From the NCBI GenBank assembly GCA_002633005.1, contig NMRA01000301.1:398259-462258 (forward strand): 64,000 nucleotides of DNA, given 5' to 3'. The translations under genes were made by a program, and so were the position numbers. Source of the DNA: Phoronis australis (taxonomy: Eukaryota > Phoronida > Phoronidae). The notes below the pieces were generated by a model that saw nothing but the letters and a program-made list of their open reading frames with translations, was not told where the DNA came from and ran no database searches. Below, one piece after another: positions 46,772 to 58,759 of this stretch (position 1 is the stretch's first letter; every line of letters starts with the position of its first letter).

Positions 46772-47460
46772 GGATAAGCTTAATGAGGGCCACCAGGACA
46801 GCACAAAAATACAAGAACGAACTCGCACTGCAGTTTACTGGCCAGGAATCAATGCCAGAATTCTTGACAAAGTCAGCAGCAGTGAAGTATGCCAGAATAG
46901 AGTCCAAGCAGAAGAAGGAACCGCTGATTCCCACGAAGGTGCCTGATTATCCTTGGCAAGTCATCGGAAGTGACTTGTTTCAGATCAGGGATGAGCACTA
47001 CCTACTCAATGTAGATTACTTAGTAAATGGGTGAATGTGGTGGCACTAAAAGACCTGTCGTCTCTTGCAGTTATAAAGGAGATGAAGTGTCAGTTTGCGG
47101 ACTTCGGTGTACCATCCATCATTCGGAGTGACAATGGGCCACAGTACGCATCATGTGAACTTACAGGAATTCTGCTTATCTCAGTCTATTGTGCACCACA
47201 CGTCCTTACCCGCATACCCCCAGAGCAAAGGACAAGTAGAAAGATATGTGCGCAGCGTCCAAGACATGATCCTGAAATGTCATGAGGAGGACAAGGACTG
47301 GTGGCAAGCATTGCTCACTTTACAAAACACCCTGATTGCCAATGATCACCCTCACAAGCTCAGATCCTTCAAGGACGAACATTACAGGATGGTGTACCCG
47401 TCCAGTCGCACTGTCTATTCCCTCGTGCATATGATCAAGGGAAGATAAAGCAAAAGCTTC
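46772..47460 (+). pseudogene. Ty3/Gypsy integrase
   Basis: The zinc-binding H2C2 region (LNEGHQ..., VYWPGI) begins before the MITE and continues at 46772. The core follows in several frames: DYPWQVIGSDLF (first Asp), FGVPSIIRSDNGPQYAS (second Asp) and YPQSKGQVERYVRSVQ (Glu). The DDE residues are all present, but at least two frameshifts and a stop separate them. Confidence 0.85.
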
Positions 47461-47915
47461 AAAGCAGGCAGGAGGCCACAACATTTTATGATAGCAAGGC
47501 AGGTGTTGACAAAGTGCCTGTTACTCCAGGACAGAGAATCAGATTTCTTTTCAGAAGGGAAAGTGGGAACCAGCTGTAGTGAAAAAACATGCCGACATGG
47601 TCGTACATCATCAGAGATCTGTCAACACACCATGTGATCAGAGGAAGCAGAAATCACCTACAGGCGAACACTTCAACTACAGAGGCCACGCAGAGACCTA
47701 CCCTCGATCATCATCCAAAGATGTCAGCGCAACAAAGCGCACCCAGTGTCTCCACACCAGAAGCCCCAATGACTAATGAATCGTGTGGTCATGCAGGCTC
47801 GCTTCAAGAAATCACAAAACATCCTGAAAACCATCCTGCTGATATTGCCCAGCCTGATTCTCCTTATAGAACTAGATCAGGTCATGTGGTAAGCAGGCCA
47901 ATTAGATATACTTAG
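47461..47915 (+). pseudogene. Ty3/Gypsy pol C-terminal tail
   Basis: The frames contain PGQRIRFLFRREGKWEPA-like sequence and end with SPYRTRSGHVVSRPIRYT and a stop. This basic RTRSGRVV-type terminus is typical of Mag-like Gypsy pol proteins. It marks the end of the coding part. Confidence 0.7.
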
Positions 47916-48057
47916 ATGTGTAGGCCAATTAGATATACAGCTGTACATAGATGTATCACATTTTTACCAACCAAACAAGCATTAGTTCCCACTTGAGTTA
48001 TCTTTATGCATTTATAGTAAGGCGATAGTCAGTGTTCTCTATTCGTTTTTAATATTG

Positions 48058-48330
48058 GTTAAAGAAAAAGTGATGTAGTATGATGGATTATAGATGGCGC
48101 TGCAGGTACATGGACGTGGCTCTCTTGGCTGGGGAGAGAGGATCAGCCAATAAAGGAGGCCATCTTGATAATCACACGTTTCTTGCTTCTTTTGTATTTA
48201 CTCATATAAAAACACATAACACTAGTTCTAATTTTGACAATAGTCTTCATACAGCTAGCTGGATGGTTAGGAAAGACATAGACGTAGCACATTTCCAATA
48301 TATGGAAAGTGTGACCTTTTACCATGACGG
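48058..48330 (+). repeat. Candidate polypurine tract and 3' LTR start
   Basis: AAAGAAAAAG at 48062-48071 directly precedes TGATGTAGTATGATGG, as a polypurine tract precedes an LTR. An AATAAA at 48153 could be the LTR polyadenylation signal. The right end of the LTR is not visible, and no 5' LTR exists for comparison. Confidence 0.4.
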
Positions 48331-49049
48331 TGTTGTCCCGTTCAGTGACTTTACCACATGGAGAGGGTTGTGAGGGTGTGATAACATCTAGTTCCTTTGT
48401 TAACTGCCAAGCACAGTTCATTTGTATGGTACTATAACAGGCAGGCCAATTATCTACAAGGCTTATTACAGGCCATGTGTGAACACAAAGCCAGAGCGAA
48501 TTGGTACATTAGGGAAGAATAGATTGTCTTAACTTCGGTTGTAGTCAGGCTATTTTCCTGATTCAAAAACTAAATGTAATCAGCATTTGAGGAAGAATTC
48601 AGAAATGCCATTAGTTTATGTTCAAATATGTCATAACTTAACTTTCATTTTTAATAGCACAGCCCAGTCAGGCTAGATACGATCATTGGAGATTAGAACA
48701 ATTATCGAACAAATGAGAGCTGGCCCTGAAACCATGAATGGCAGAATGGAGTTAATGAGTCGTGTAACATATTAGCTACAGGGGTCATCTTCCCAACTTG
48801 TTGTTGGCCTATAGAATCGAACGAGTTGGGATCAACGGTAAACGCCGTAATGCCTTTGACGTAAACAAAACTGTGGTGACATCATGCAACAGCCACTCCG
48901 ATTATGAGGCAATTGATGCAAGTCCTGCTTAAAATTAGTTATAAAGGTATCCATACGTATGCAAATATTCTAAAATGCTCTTGAAATCAGTTTTGGAATT
49001 TAATTGCTTGCTCAATGGCTTGCCTCATGCTGTGCTGTCAACCTCAGAT
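48331..49049. other. Gene-free stretch
   Basis: Nothing recognised. Confidence 0.4.
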
Positions 49050-49345
49050 TCGGAATGAGATCACGCATGAAAATCTGCCATTAATACTATCAGTCAGCTG
49101 TTTGTCAAATGACTGTGAACGCATGCGTGTATTTATCATAACTGGGAGTGAAATTAGAAACTCTGCAGTGATTAAAGTTTTTCCTTCACGTGTATTTTGA
49201 AAATTGTGAATTTTTATTATTTCTGGAAATACACTTAGGATAAAGAGGGTTACTATAACTTTGTACAAGACTTTGCGAGATGGTACTTTCATCAGGAATT
49301 GTTTAAAAGATTTTATCCACAAGCTTTGGTGTTCGTACCTCTTTA
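49050..49345. mobile_element. Diverged copy of the 537-bp TTAA element
   Basis: Matches the right-hand half of 5651-6187 through CAGTCAGCTGTTTGTC, TTTATCATAACTGGGAG and GCGAGATGGTACTTTC, ending GTACCTCT directly before TTAA at 49341-49344. The left end is not identified. Confidence 0.6.
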
Positions 49346-49439
49346 ATTGACTATCTCATTTTTTGGCAGGTACACTGCCCACTGAGGAAATTCAGTTTTT
49401 AGAAACAGGTTGCTGTCCTTTGCCATGTGCACTGGGTTA

Positions 49440-49900
49440 GCAGCTACAATGGATATAGCCAACCAGCTAACGGAAGACCGTCGTCAAAATATAGCCAGGG
49501 TAGTTTTGCTCGTCACCTCACCGTGAAACTTGTACCAATATGTAAAGCTAAAGACCGGATGGGGTGCATGCAAAATCTGGGAATCAAACGACACTCACCT
49601 TGCTCGTTACCGTACAGTCATTTAAGTGAAAAACAATGCAATAAACGTCATTTTCTTGTGTAACTCTCCGCCTTTTCTAACAATGAAAAGTATGTCGTCG
49701 TTTTGAAAACAGTGTGCTCCTGTCACGCGCACGTGCCATTTCCAAAATTTTTGCGACATCTCTCGGAAGATGATGATAGCTCGGCAGCAGCAAAATTTCT
49801 TTTGGAATTTGGTTTTTGTATCAAAATTCTAAAAACTTATAATGAAATGAAACCAGTTCCGGTAATTTGTTGTGACGTGTACACAACCTCGTGAAAGAAG
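49440..49900. repeat. Dispersed repeat, copy 2
   Basis: The counterpart of 36600-37140, with about 75-80 percent identity by eye. A similar flank in both contains a TATAG...GCTCGTCACCT phrase. Confidence 0.65.
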
Positions 49901-50274
49901 AACAGTTGATTGAAGAATCGATGAAAAAAGAAACTGGCCAATAGGTGACGCAATATTTCACGGTGCCGAAAGCCGTTGCTAAAGATCGCTCCACAACTTT
50001 TAGTGCCAGATTTTATCTTACCACTTTTTTACCCACATCGATGCAAAGCTGTATATTCAATACATGTATACAGCTTTGTACAAAGCCTAAAATGGGCCAC
50101 GCATTGAATCCCCACATTGTCCGTTCTGATCCAGATCAGCTATAATTGAGTTGTTGTGAACCAAAGGCACCTTTAATCAGCCCACACTAAATAAAGAGAA
50201 ACTTTATTTAGTGTATAGACTATAGTTGAAACTTGAGGGCTGATTAAATTTAAGTTAAGATAGTACTCTTAAGG

Positions 50275-50369
50275 CACAGGCGTCCTCAGCTTCTGATCGT
50301 CCCCAATACAATACATTGTAGTATTATATGTAGTGTATTGGGGACGATCAAAAGCTGAGGACGCCTGTG
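50275..50369. repeat. Near-perfect 95-bp palindrome
   Basis: Arms 50275-50310 and 50334-50369 are 36 bp with a single mismatch. The left arm begins CACAGGCGTCCTCAGC. The 23-bp centre is AT-rich. Confidence 0.9.
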
Positions 50370-50759
50370 TCTGCGTTGCGAACCGGTTGAAAGCAGAAAC
50401 AGTAAAAAATTTATGACAGTTGTAGCCGCGTGCTACTGACATTTCGGTGTTTGCCTCACTAAAGTTTCATGCAACGTGTGCGCGCATGCTTACTTACTTA
50501 CTTTAACTAACTGCACGTAATTTCAACCTCGTAGAGAGTACTAAAGTTGTGGGACGTAATGGAAACGTTTGTGTCGTGTTGTCTTTTTTTGTAGACAGAA
50601 GGGTGGCGACGCCTGGCGTGCGTTTGTTCACTAACGCTTGGACCTGTTGTGATGCGACACCTAGTGTGCAGCTGTTAAGTAAAATTTCGCCGTCAGTGGA
50701 ATGCACAGGCGTCCTCAGCTTCTGATCGCGTCCCCAATACACTACATATAATACTACAA
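50315..50759. mobile_element. 445-bp element with about 55-bp TIRs
   Basis: TTGTAGTATTATATGTAG at 50315 and onward through GAGGACGCCTGTG (50369) is the inverted copy of 50704-50759 (CACAGGCGTCCTCAGCTTCT...). The two arms differ by a CG insertion and a couple of substitutions. The extra arm at 50275-50310 indicates a nested or partly duplicated end. No coding capacity is seen. Confidence 0.65.
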
Positions 50760-53280
50760 GGTATGAAACTCGAGACTAGAAATTCCACGACGGCTGCTTC
50801 GATTCTGCCGTCCATATCAAACACAAAACTCAATAAATTTACACAAAACAGGGGTTCAACAAACCATGAGAGATCACGGTGTCCTCAGCTGCGGCTCCAC
50901 AGGAGTTCGCAAGAAATTCGTTGTCAACAGCACAAAAATCGTGTTCCCAAAAAGCCCAAACACACTTTGCACTTTGTCAGTTCGAGGTCAAGGGTTAAAC
51001 CGTGGCAACCGACATAGGCGTGGGGCCGGGGACAGTCGAGAAAAGAAAGACTGCGAAATACGGATAAAAGAGAAAATTTAAGAGAAAATTTAACAACTCT
51101 GCATCAGTGCATGCATAAATTATAGACAACTGCATGGTTTACCTTTTGAGAACCCCTGGCCAGGACATTGTCGTTAGGGTCTCCGCTTTTGCAGAAGAGG
51201 TCGTCTAAACGTACTTGAAAACGTGCGCGAAATCAATCATAAACACATTTCGAAAAATCGAGAAAATTTGTAAAGCCAAGCTTTTGCGGAGCGTACCGTA
51301 ATTTACTGGATTTTCAAATTCAATAAGTCAATTTTGCGAATGCAAAACTATATTTTTCCAGATGCCCCTCTCGGCAAACCTGAGGGGTAACGGAGGCAAC
51401 TTTCTCGAAACCATATATTACTTGACGAGAAAAATTGATGACCTGACAAATGACATCTATTGTGTTGCGCATTGCCTGATATTTTAGACATTTTCATATT
51501 TAGGGGCCACGCCCTTGAAGGAGGCTATTGATGACATTCAAGTGGCCACCCTTTTTGTGTTTTTATTGACAAATTCTGAAGGGACCGCTCACGGAGAGAG
51601 GGCCCAATGCGGGAATAGATTACCTCTATTTTCCATTTTTTTGAAATTGTGCAACCGGGTTTCATGTTGAAGGAGGTCACTCCCTGCATCGTTTTGGGAC
51701 CACACGACAGTGGAATGCACTGTCACTCTTTTTTCCAAGCTTAATGATGTTTAGCCTTTCATCTTAAAGTGTCCCATATTAGACGGTACCCTCTCTCGGT
51801 GGACATTTCTGGGGAAATGTCTCTTTGTCCCTCTGTAAATGTAAAATCGACACTGCCACGTATTCATGGTGGAATATGAGATTCCAAATTAACCAAAAAA
51901 AAAAAAAAAAAAANAAAATGTGAAAAAATACAGTAGGATTACCGCCATCGAAAGAGTACTGAGAATTTTGAAGAACGTGAAGACCACTATTTGTGAATTA
52001 CACAAAAGGCGGACTATTCAGTTCCGATGGTTACGTAGTTAAAAAATAAATGTTACTATTTCCCGTAGTATCACAAGAATAGTATCTCTTTTGAAGATGG
52101 TTACTATGAATTGTTTATAAGAAATTCCCACATGTGGAAAACACTGCTGTCTAAGTTACTATTTGTGATGACCGTGTACATGTCAAAAGGGGTACTCAAA
52201 GAACTCTCGCAATCTTAAACAAAGATTTCAGCGTTTTTTTGTCAGTAGAGTTCAAGCTTACCTCGTGAACGGTTATAGGTACCTCTGAAATAAGCAAAAA
52301 TACATCTTAATACGAATGCCCATTTTCCTTATCCCCCCGGAAATTCCTTATATCATTCCGTTCTGACGAACAAATTCGTTGATTTTTGATTTACTTGTTT
52401 ATGTAGTAAGAAAATCAATAGATTCATAGATGATTTTTGCCAATTAGACGCTAATCTTGTAAGAATTGATGATGTTTCAGTGAATTTAATTACGGCTTGA
52501 GATTAGAAAAACTCTATAATCCGATACCCCAAATACATGTAGTAAAGTGCATTTACATGTATAGACGATTTTTGAATATCTAAAATAACTCTCAAAGACA
52601 TTGATGAAAATCGAACTCACAAACCGTAGATAGAAAAAACATTTTATAAACCCTTGTCTTTGCACTTCCTTGGTGTTTTTAGTTTCCAGTAGTATTGAGC
52701 AATGAATTTTTGTTCAAAACTGAATTGATTGCTTTTCCTGATTCACGTGCACGTCATGACTGGCGTACCCACGTTAAAAATAAAATGTAAGCCAGCAGTA
52801 GGCCCGCGCAGAATCTTAAAGATCCACGAATTTGAACTCCAGGCATTCAGGATGTGTACATTTTTGGGACACACTATCCTTTTCCCCAATCACCAGAAAC
52901 TGGACTACCGGTCGTGTTTCAACGATAGATTTTGGAACAGCCCAAAGGACGGCACTACACCAAGGACTTCGGGGCCTCACCTTTTCAAAAAAACCCTGAA
53001 AGAATGACCACAATAAAATAAAGTTTTCCTGAAACTGGATCACATCTTGATCTTAGAGCGAGCGCAGACGGCCGATACGAGCTGCCTGTCTCAAGTGAAT
53101 CACAGCCGAGCTGACCAGCAACTAGCTTTAGTTCATCGGGAATTTTGTATTTTCACACTATTAGATCTCGGCTATAGCTACTTTTGAAGCAGCTCCTCGC
53201 CACCGCTCAGTGTACTCGGTCCTATAGGCCCCTTCTTACTCTCCGTTTTCTTCACGGTTACTCAACTCTTGCACCGGGGT
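50760..53280. other. Gene-free stretch
   Basis: No gene recognised. An A-homopolymer with an ambiguous base lies at 51894-51918 (N at 51914). Confidence 0.4.
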
Positions 53281-53284
53281 TGTT

Positions 53285-53480
53285 CTAGGGGCGGATCTGG
53301 GATTTTGAGTTGGGGGGAGGTACGTATTTACCTGGCAGGGTTTTACCCGTCAGAAATTCGCACCCCCGAACTGCCAACTGGAATCTGGGAGAATTTTAGG
53401 GGGACCATACTGGAACTTTCTGGGAGAATTTTAGGCCGGGGCCACAGCCCTTTGGCCACCCCTTAATCCGCCACTATGCC
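53285..53480. mobile_element. Small GGGGCGGAT-ended element
   Basis: The left end AGGGGCGGATCTGGGATTTT and the right end TTAATCCGCCACTA are inverted over about 8 bp. CTGGGAGAATTTTAGG occurs twice inside. The ends resemble those of small hAT-like MITEs, but no 8-bp duplication is evident. Confidence 0.4.
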
Positions 53481-53824
53481 TCCCACCTAGGGCGGACGTG
53501 GGAGATTCGCTATAAGTACGGTGGTATTTGAAGGACGGTGAGGGGGTGGCGGAGGTGGTGGCGATGGAGGGGGGGCTCCGGTTTGGCAAAGTCGAATGTG
53601 CCCCTCCAATAATTTTTACCTTCCTACGGGCCTGCAGGGTGACAACACGGTGTTGTCAAACGAGTATATTCCGGTCTAACGGAATGTCGATTGAAGATTG
53701 GGCCGGGAGACAACGCTTCACCTATAGGTTTGCTTGTCATGGAACAAAGATCAAAACGAGTGATTCCGCCATTTCTTTTGCATGTTTTACAATTAAGGCA
53801 TCCTCAGTGATGTACGCTTAAGAT

Positions 53825-54590
53825 TGGAGACACTGGTTGTATCCTCCCAGTTACTCGAGCTCTCCTGAGCGTTTGTTATGGACAGAACGTTGTATCATGA
53901 TTCAGTTAATGGACATGCATGCCATCCTCACGAGTTGTTATAGCCTCAAGTAAACTGCCTCCCTTCCTCAAGCTTTCAGCGGTTTGTCGACAGGCTTCTG
54001 TAATAAATACATGTCTGTGAGCTGTTTCATTCTTGTTGGACTATTTGCTTGCATTGCGTGTTTTTGTCGTGTTTCTGCATGAGCGAGAAAAACAGAGTAC
54101 TTAGTGTACACAACAATGGCATATACAGTGACATCTTTAGTGAGTCAACGTAAACAACAAAGACCCAGCATCATAGAGATCATAGACAACTGAACTGTAG
54201 AAGTTAGTTGAAGAAGACTAAAAAGTTAGTTAAAATTGGAGACCTGTTAACGGACTCCCGGCAACACCTACAGACCCGGCCCCTCCCAAAAGATCCCACA
54301 GGCAAGTACCTTGATTTGTTGGTGAATGTCCTACGTGATTGGAAGAGGAAGAAAACCATCAGTGATAAGTAACATTGGGAACTATATCCTGTCTCGGAGG
54401 ATCCACCCAGGATGTATTGTTCTCCGAAAATACACAAACCCAACACCCCTCTACGATCTATTGTGTCGTGTTGTGGCAGTATAACATACAGATTATTTAG
54501 CTAAGATACTTTCTCCCCTACAATTAGCCTCACCCGCCGAGTGTCCCATTAATTAACAGCCGTGACATAGTCGACAAACTTGAAGATCTG
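53825..54590 (+). pseudogene. Penelope-like element fragment, copy 1
   Basis: Plus-strand frames include PLPKDPTGKYLDLLVNVL, then SEDPPRMYCSPKIHKP and IVSCCGSITY, and NSRDIVDKLE at the end. PKIHKP followed by LRxIVSxxGS is the characteristic fingers region of Penelope-like reverse transcriptases. In-frame stops (for example DK*HWE) and frameshifts kill it. The copy is cut at 54590 by a MITE. The upstream part (53825-54220) is non-coding and is shared with copy 2. Confidence 0.8.
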
Positions 54591-54992
54591 GACCCGGTCT
54601 CCAATCTTTTTACTCGAAATGGAACTCGAAATTAGATTTGGCATTTTCTACTCTACTTTTGGGCGAAATCATGACAAGTGTCTATTATTCTATGCTCGAG
54701 TACACAATAACTTACGTAGATAATTTATTGCCCTTAGTTCACAGTTTGTAAACCCAATATTAAAGCAATAAGTTCGAGTTTGAACTCGAAATTTCGAGTT
54801 CTTACTCGAGTTTGTAGCACGAATACTAAGGGTCTTCAAGGGCAAACTTGAACTAGAAACTGCTATGCATAAACTATAATGTATTGGAGCACAGTCTGAT
54901 AACCAATTATCTTAAGTTCGCACAAAAGGAGCAGAGAAATTGCCAAAAATAGTTCGAGTTCGTTTCGAGTACAAAGATTAGAGACCGGGCCC
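54590..54992. mobile_element. About 400-bp MITE with TIRs in Penelope copy 1
   Basis: The left end GGACCCGGTCTCCAATCTTT and the right end (reverse complement GGGCCCGGTCTCTAATCTTT) form inverted repeats of about 38 bp. The Penelope sequence is intact at the same point in copy 2 (GATCTGGTTGTC at 55759), which gives the empty site. The bases CTG flank both ends, but the right flank stops at the N at 54995. Confidence 0.75.
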
Positions 54993-54995
54993 TGN

Positions 54996-56170
54996 TGGAG
55001 ACACTGGTTGTATCCTCCCACTTACTCGAGCTCTCCTGAGCGTTTGCTATGGACAGAACGTTGTAGGCCCTATCATGATTTTGCTGCCTTCAGTTAATGG
55101 ACATGCCATCCTCACACGTAAGTTGTTATAGCCTCAAGTAAACTGCCTCACTTCCTCAAGCTTTCAGCGGTTTGTCGACAGGCTTCTGTAATAAATACAT
55201 GTCTTTTAGCTGTTTCATTCTTGTTATGTGCTACTATTTGCTTGCATTGCGTGTTTTTGTCGTGTTTCAGCATGAGCGAGAAAAAAACAGAGTACTTAGT
55301 GTACACAACAATGGCATTTACAATGACATCTTTAGTGAGTCAGCGTAAACAACAAAGACCCAGCATCATAGAGATCATAGACAACTGTACTGTAGAAGTT
55401 AGTTAAAGAAGACTATAAAGTTAGTTAAAATTTGGGACCTGTTATCGGACTCCAACACCTACAGACCCGGCCCCTCCCAAAAGATCCCACAGGCAAGTAC
55501 CTTGATCTGTTGGTGAATATCCTACGTGATTGGAAGAGGAAGAAATCATCAGTGATTGGGAAATATATCCTGCGCCTCGGAGAATCCACCCAGGATGTAT
55601 TGTTCTTCGAAAATACACAAACCCAAACCCCGCAGAGACTTATTGTGTCGTGTTGTGGCAGTATAACATACAGATTATTTAGCTAAGATACTTTCTCCCC
55701 AACAAGCATCACCAAGTGTCACTAATTAACAGCCGTGACATAGTCGACAAACTTGAAGATCTGGTTGTCACCTCTGGTAAACTCAACTCGTATGGCGTCA
55801 GCGTACTATTCACGTGTGTACCCGTCGACAAGGAGCTTACCATCGTCCGACAACTTCTAAAAACGACGGTTTGCTACATCTACGAACCTAACTTTCCGTC
55901 AACCAGATTTGCCAACTCCTTGGGTTTTGCCTCATACGTACTGTACTTCCAATGCCGTGACAAATTTTACTGACAGTGTCATGGATTCACCTCATGTGTG
56001 TCCCCGACTGTCTGTGGCATTTACTTGGAGGACTTCGCTCTTGCCACTGCTTCGTCTTCCACCTCGCTGTTTTATGATATGTTGACGACACGTTCGTGTT
56101 ACTCCATGAGTATGGCATTGGCAACTTGACGCGTCACAGCTTAGACGATAACATACTTTTCACCATCAGG
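54996..56170 (+). pseudogene. Penelope-like element fragment, copy 2
   Basis: Restarts right after the N with the sequence of 53825 and runs further. It covers LPKDPTGKYLDLLVNILRDW, IVSCCGSITY, NSRDIVDKLEDLVV, LFTCVPVDKELTIV, then GIYLEDFALATA and YVDDTFVLLHEYG, the catalytic YVDD box at about 56090-56130. Several frameshifts are present. The GIY-YIG endonuclease part is not seen. It differs from copy 1 by scattered substitutions and small indels. Confidence 0.8.
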
Positions 56171-56640
56171 AAGCTGAGGCGAGTGCTGTAGCGCGCCACG
56201 TACGTGGCTTGAAACCCGATCAGGCCCGTCATGGCCGGACTGGAGACATTACTACACGATGTACGTGGGGACATGTACTGCGTGTTTGGACTATGGTCAT
56301 TAGGGGTACGGCATCGTCATGAGAAAAATCGGCAAAAAATCCCCGACAAGGCGTAAGATCGTTTATCTCGAGTCGTTACACATGACCCTTTGTAATGAAA
56401 CTGTTGGCATGCACTCATTGGAAGAGTAGTCGTTGAATGTGACATTAATTATATTATAAATTAGGGTCCCTATACTGGCTATGCTCAAGAGATTTCTCTT
56501 ATTGTTTACACAACGATAAACTTCGAGCGACAATTTTTTTACTTTTTTATGTTTGAGTACCATCCATGTAACCATAGACAACGTGCATAAAAAGTATAGT
56601 TGATATTTGTACTTAGTATGTGTGGTATTGACACCTACTC
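56171..56640. other. Gene-free stretch
   Basis: Only the phrase CCCGATCAGGCCCGTC (56216-56231) stands out. It recurs near 21116 inside the large TTAA element. Confidence 0.4.
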
Positions 56641-56648
56641 TCAAAATA

Positions 56649-56793
56649 CATGGGCGGCGCACCATAGGGGGCTGAGGGGGCTTAAGCCCCCACATTTTTC
56701 AGTGCTACGCCGCACATGGTCTGTAGGCGGTGCACCACAGGGGGGCTACGGAGCTTTAGCCCTCCCACTTTTTTCAGTGCTGCGCCGCCCATG
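56649..56793. mobile_element. Two tandem GGGCGGCGCA foldback elements
   Basis: Units 56649-56718 and 56722-56793 each start like CATGGGCGGCGCACCA and end CAGTGCTGCGCCGCCCATG, with a palindromic GGGGGCTTAAGCCCCC-type centre. They are homologous to 5542-5610. Confidence 0.7.
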
Positions 56794-56799
56794 AAATAT

Positions 56800-57560
56800 C
56801 TGTACGGACTCGTCATACTCCAGTTTCGCGTGACTGTCCGAACTCGTTATGAGCAACTGTACGGTTTCGCATTGAGCCGGTTGTGTTTTCAACTTATTTT
56901 TTGTCTAATTATGCATCAATACCTGCAGAAAGTAACTCATTCCTATACATATAAATCAGTTTCTTGATAAATAATGTCAGATGACTTTGCAGTGGCATTG
57001 TCGGACTGACTGCATAGACTATGCCTCCCAGAAATAACAGAGATTTGTTGGTTTCTACCACGTAATCCACGTAAATTGCCCAGCGCTTAACTTCGAAATT
57101 AGCCACGTCCTCTCTTAGTGGGACTAACTCTTTTAATCTCAGTGAGAAAATGCCACACATTTTGCGTATACATTCTTTCAATTTCAAACCCAGATGGAAT
57201 GAATCTCAAAAATTTTCCGCGGAAAAGTTTGTATCCGATCCGCCAAAACTTTACAACGTCGTTCAAAAGGTTGTCGACTGTAATAATTCTGCCACCATTA
57301 GCTGAACGCTACATTGTCTAAGGGGAATGTGCCATCTGCTATTATCCTATTAAATTTGTCCCACGTGTCTGACTTTCCTATTGTTTTCAAGGCATCGATC
57401 ATGCGTGGTGTGACATTACGAATTCTTTTATTGAACTGTATTCTCGTGCTAAATCTGCCTGTATATCCCTTTCGCATTCTTTTCATCTTTGCCTTTTTCT
57501 AGTATAGATATCTTTTGGTTGACCTGGTTTTGCGGCCCTCCTCCAAAACGGTGTCGGGAA
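56800..57560. other. Gene-free stretch
   Basis: Nothing recognised. Confidence 0.35.
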
Positions 57561-57569
57561 TGCATGCGC

Positions 57570-57720
57570 GCACCCGGGGAGGGGGAGGGCACTCGGGGGG
57601 ACTTGAACAACGAGCCCCCCATTTGGCGAGGTGGGCAAAAAGGTCCGCCTTTGAGAAACAAAAAACTCCGAAAAAAGTAGAAACCGAGAAAAGGAGGAAC
57701 TACCAAAATTCGGCGAACGC
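57570..57720. repeat. Dispersed repeat related to 8490-8706
   Basis: Contains GAGCCCCCCATTTGGCGAG, GTGGGCAAAAAGGTCCGCC and GAGAAACAAAAA, shared with the repeat at 8490-8706. Confidence 0.5.
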
Positions 57721-58269
57721 TCAATTTATAGCTCTAGACCTACCCCGTGAATCTTAGTAAAAAGTCCACATTCTGTGACGAGTTCGTACAGTTTTCAAAA
57801 ATCTGCTCGTCGAACGAGTCCGTACAGTTGGCTCAGGCGAGTCCGTAGAGTCGTTTATCTGACTGCCTAATTCACAATTTCTATATCTTTGTTAATCAAG
57901 CAATTCAACTGAAAGTTTTGCAGCACATGCACATCTTCATATATTACTTGCAGTATGAGATGTATTAGATCAATGACATAATATATCATTTTATAACAAA
58001 TTTTCACCGATATTCCTGATTTTTTCACAGCACCACGGTTACCGAGTCGCACTTGGTCGTCGTTGTTGTCACAATAACGTGAAAAGCTTTCAGCGCTTGC
58101 CACGACTCAAGCTATCGGGAAGAGCTGTTTCTAATTGCATAAAGGACCGATTTCTACATTTTATAGACAATTTTGTTCGACGGGTGTTGTGATCCTTCAC
58201 CAAATTGCTCATGACGACACCGTACTCTTCGACCAGTCCAAACTCGTAGCACAGGTCCCCACACCAAGA

Positions 58270-58740
58270 TCACGAACATACCAGCCGGGTTAGTGGACAG
58301 CGAACGCTGAAAACTAAACGTCCAGTCACGAAAAGACTAAACTAGTGAACCAAAGAAATAATGTCCACGTGAATCTTTCGGTTAATTCGCCACAAAATTG
58401 CAAATCTACCTACTCGGCGGGGCCCCTTCCACAGCCGGAACCGCTATAGCGAAAAGGAGTACAATAACAATGATTTGAATAATGTATATATATCTAGATA
58501 AAGAGTCTTCTAATATCTGACCATAGCAAATAAAACCGAGCTATAGTTTCACAACATCTCTCTGTCAGCAAACACGGAATTAGCATGGCCTCACACGGCG
58601 GTCAATTGCACCTGAAACCGGACGCCGGGTAACGCTGTATAATATATTCGTTGTTGATTTAACAAAACATTTCCACTCACGAACACTCCGAAGGCATTAT
58701 ATTTTCCGAGACAGACTTTGACACTAAGTGCCGTAGGAAG
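58270..58740. mobile_element. Diverged internal copy of the large TTAA element
   Basis: Aligns with about 21180-21650 through ATCACGAACATA, CCACAAAATTGCAAATCTAC, CTGTCAGCAAACAC, CACTCACGAACACTCC and GAGACAGACTTTG. No TTAA ends were found, so the copy is partial. Confidence 0.6.
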
Positions 58741-58759
58741 CGGGGGGCCCAAAAACATT

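Noticed and set aside
48080-48373. 97-codon frame after the Gypsy element, considered as env
   Set aside because: No signal peptide, transmembrane or envelope motif, and it lies in the candidate LTR.
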